A stretch of DNA of 31,340 nucleotides from a virus. The notes beneath the pieces were generated by a model. The model was given only the letters and a program-made list of their open reading frames with translations, did not search any database and had not been told where the DNA came from. Positions 30,962 through 31,340 of this stretch are shown here, in pieces. Numbering within the stretch: the first letter of the stretch is position 1; every line of letters begins with the position of its first letter. The stretch lies in IMG/VR virus record IMGVR_UViG_3300038456_000006, positions 1 to 31,340 of that record. One strand, written 5' to 3'. The translations under genes were made by a program, and so were the position numbers.

Positions 30962-31216
30962 ATGACGGAATCGCCTTGGTTGCAAGATTTAAACGGTAAA
31001 TGTAGGTATCCTAAAGGTGAAAACCGCCCATTTATTCCCTGTTGCGAACCCACCATACCGGGTAAAGTTTACTGTCCCTGCCATTATAAGGAATGTTATA
31101 CCGGAACTTATAAAGCGTCGAAGAAAATTCGTGGAGAAGTTCCCGCCGTAAAACAGATTGCGTACAGGGGCGCGCAAGCTGTTTCAAACCAAGTCCCCGT
31201 TGAGGTCACGACGTGA
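30962..31216 (+). CDS. GcrA-like zinc-domain protein
   Basis: This 84-aa protein has NGKCRYPKGENRPFIPCCEP followed by GKVYCPCHYKECYTG. The run C14-R-Y-P, C27/C28, then V-Y-C38-P-C-H41 resembles the C-terminal zinc region of GcrA, the alphaproteobacterial cell-cycle regulator, where CRWP and YC..H are conserved. The N-terminal helix-turn-helix of GcrA is absent. Phages of Alphaproteobacteria often encode GcrA-like proteins. It may interact with host transcription, or be an unrelated small zinc protein. AAGG lies 9 nt before the ATG. Confidence 0.55.
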   Translation: MTESPWLQDLNGKCRYPKGENRPFIPCCEPTIPGKVYCPCHYKECYTGTYKASKKIRGEVPAVKQIAYRGAQAVSNQVPVEVTT

Positions 31217-31340
31217 TTAAAGTTCTTGAAGACGCCGAACGGATTGCCAAAGAAACCGGTAAAGATATTGTCGAAATTTACGACCATATGATTGCCGTTC
31301 TTGAAGGTAAAAGAGCCGAAGCCAAAGCCAAACCCGTCGC
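31213..31340 (+). CDS. Protein of unknown function, cut by the window end
   Basis: The gene starts at GTG 31213, overlapping the previous stop as GTGA, and runs open to the end of the window (42 full codons). It reads IKVLEDAERIAKETGKDIVE, then IYDHMIAVLEGKRAEAKAK. The start is a charged helix and could lead into a coiled coil. No family can be told from this part. Confidence 0.5.
   Translation, partial: MIKVLEDAERIAKETGKDIVEIYDHMIAVLEGKRAEAKAKPV

Noticed and set aside
1-31340. CRISPR arrays, tRNA genes, insertion sequences, integrase
   Set aside because: I looked for regular spaced repeats, tRNA-like arms, transposase motifs and recombinase motifs and saw none that could be supported.

Overview
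The window is part of a tailed double-stranded DNA bacteriophage genome (Caudoviricetes) with a contractile, myovirus-type tail. It carries a terminase, portal, MuF-like head protein, prohead protease, cement protein, DUF2184 major capsid protein, neck proteins, DUF3383 sheath-like protein, tail tube, frameshifted tail chaperone and tape measure. The host is probably a proteobacterium. A GcrA-like zinc domain at the right end points weakly to Alphaproteobacteria. I see no rRNA, tRNA, CRISPR array, insertion sequence, integrase or attachment site. The left edge falls just past the tape measure stop, so baseplate, fibres and probably lysis genes lie outside. The right edge cuts a gene.

Layout. 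(1) 14864 down to 4, minus strand: packaging and virion module, in order TerS, TerL, portal, MuF-like, protease/scaffold, cement, major capsid, [intrinsic terminator 6782-6816], six head-neck genes, sheath-like, tube, tail chaperone with a -1 frameshift, tape measure. (2) 14865-15162: AT-rich divergent control region with inverted repeats and promoter-like boxes. (3) 15163-15738, plus strand: a lone zinc-finger orphan gene whose stop codon overlaps that of the facing operon. (4) 25289 down to 15735, minus strand: a 9.5-kb early-type operon of tightly overlapping genes. It begins with an SF2 helicase and continues through a VRR-NUC nuclease, many small unknown proteins, a TetR-like DNA-binding protein and a 792-aa primase-polymerase/helicase (NrS-1-like), then ends in small zinc-binding and membrane proteins. 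(5) 25368-31340, plus strand: a motif protein with proline-rich linkers, a DUF2800 Fe-S nuclease, a DUF2815 ssDNA-binding protein, a structured intergenic element, two small genes, a family B DNA polymerase, a GcrA-like protein and a cut-off gene.

The two arms of the replication region diverge from a 78-bp spacer (25290-25367). A good sigma70-type promoter drives the leftward arm, and a 19-bp motif overlaps its -10 box. Related copies of the motif lie in two other intergenic gaps, so it is a candidate phage regulatory site. The replication genes suggest a largely self-sufficient replisome: a primase-helicase, a proofreading polymerase, a ssDNA-binding protein, a nuclease and a repair-type helicase. 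The main points for a second look are this 19-bp motif, the divergent palindromic region, the structured element at 28351-28440, a beta-rich module shared by the sheath-like and cement proteins, and several very short genes, one of which appears to need a frameshift.
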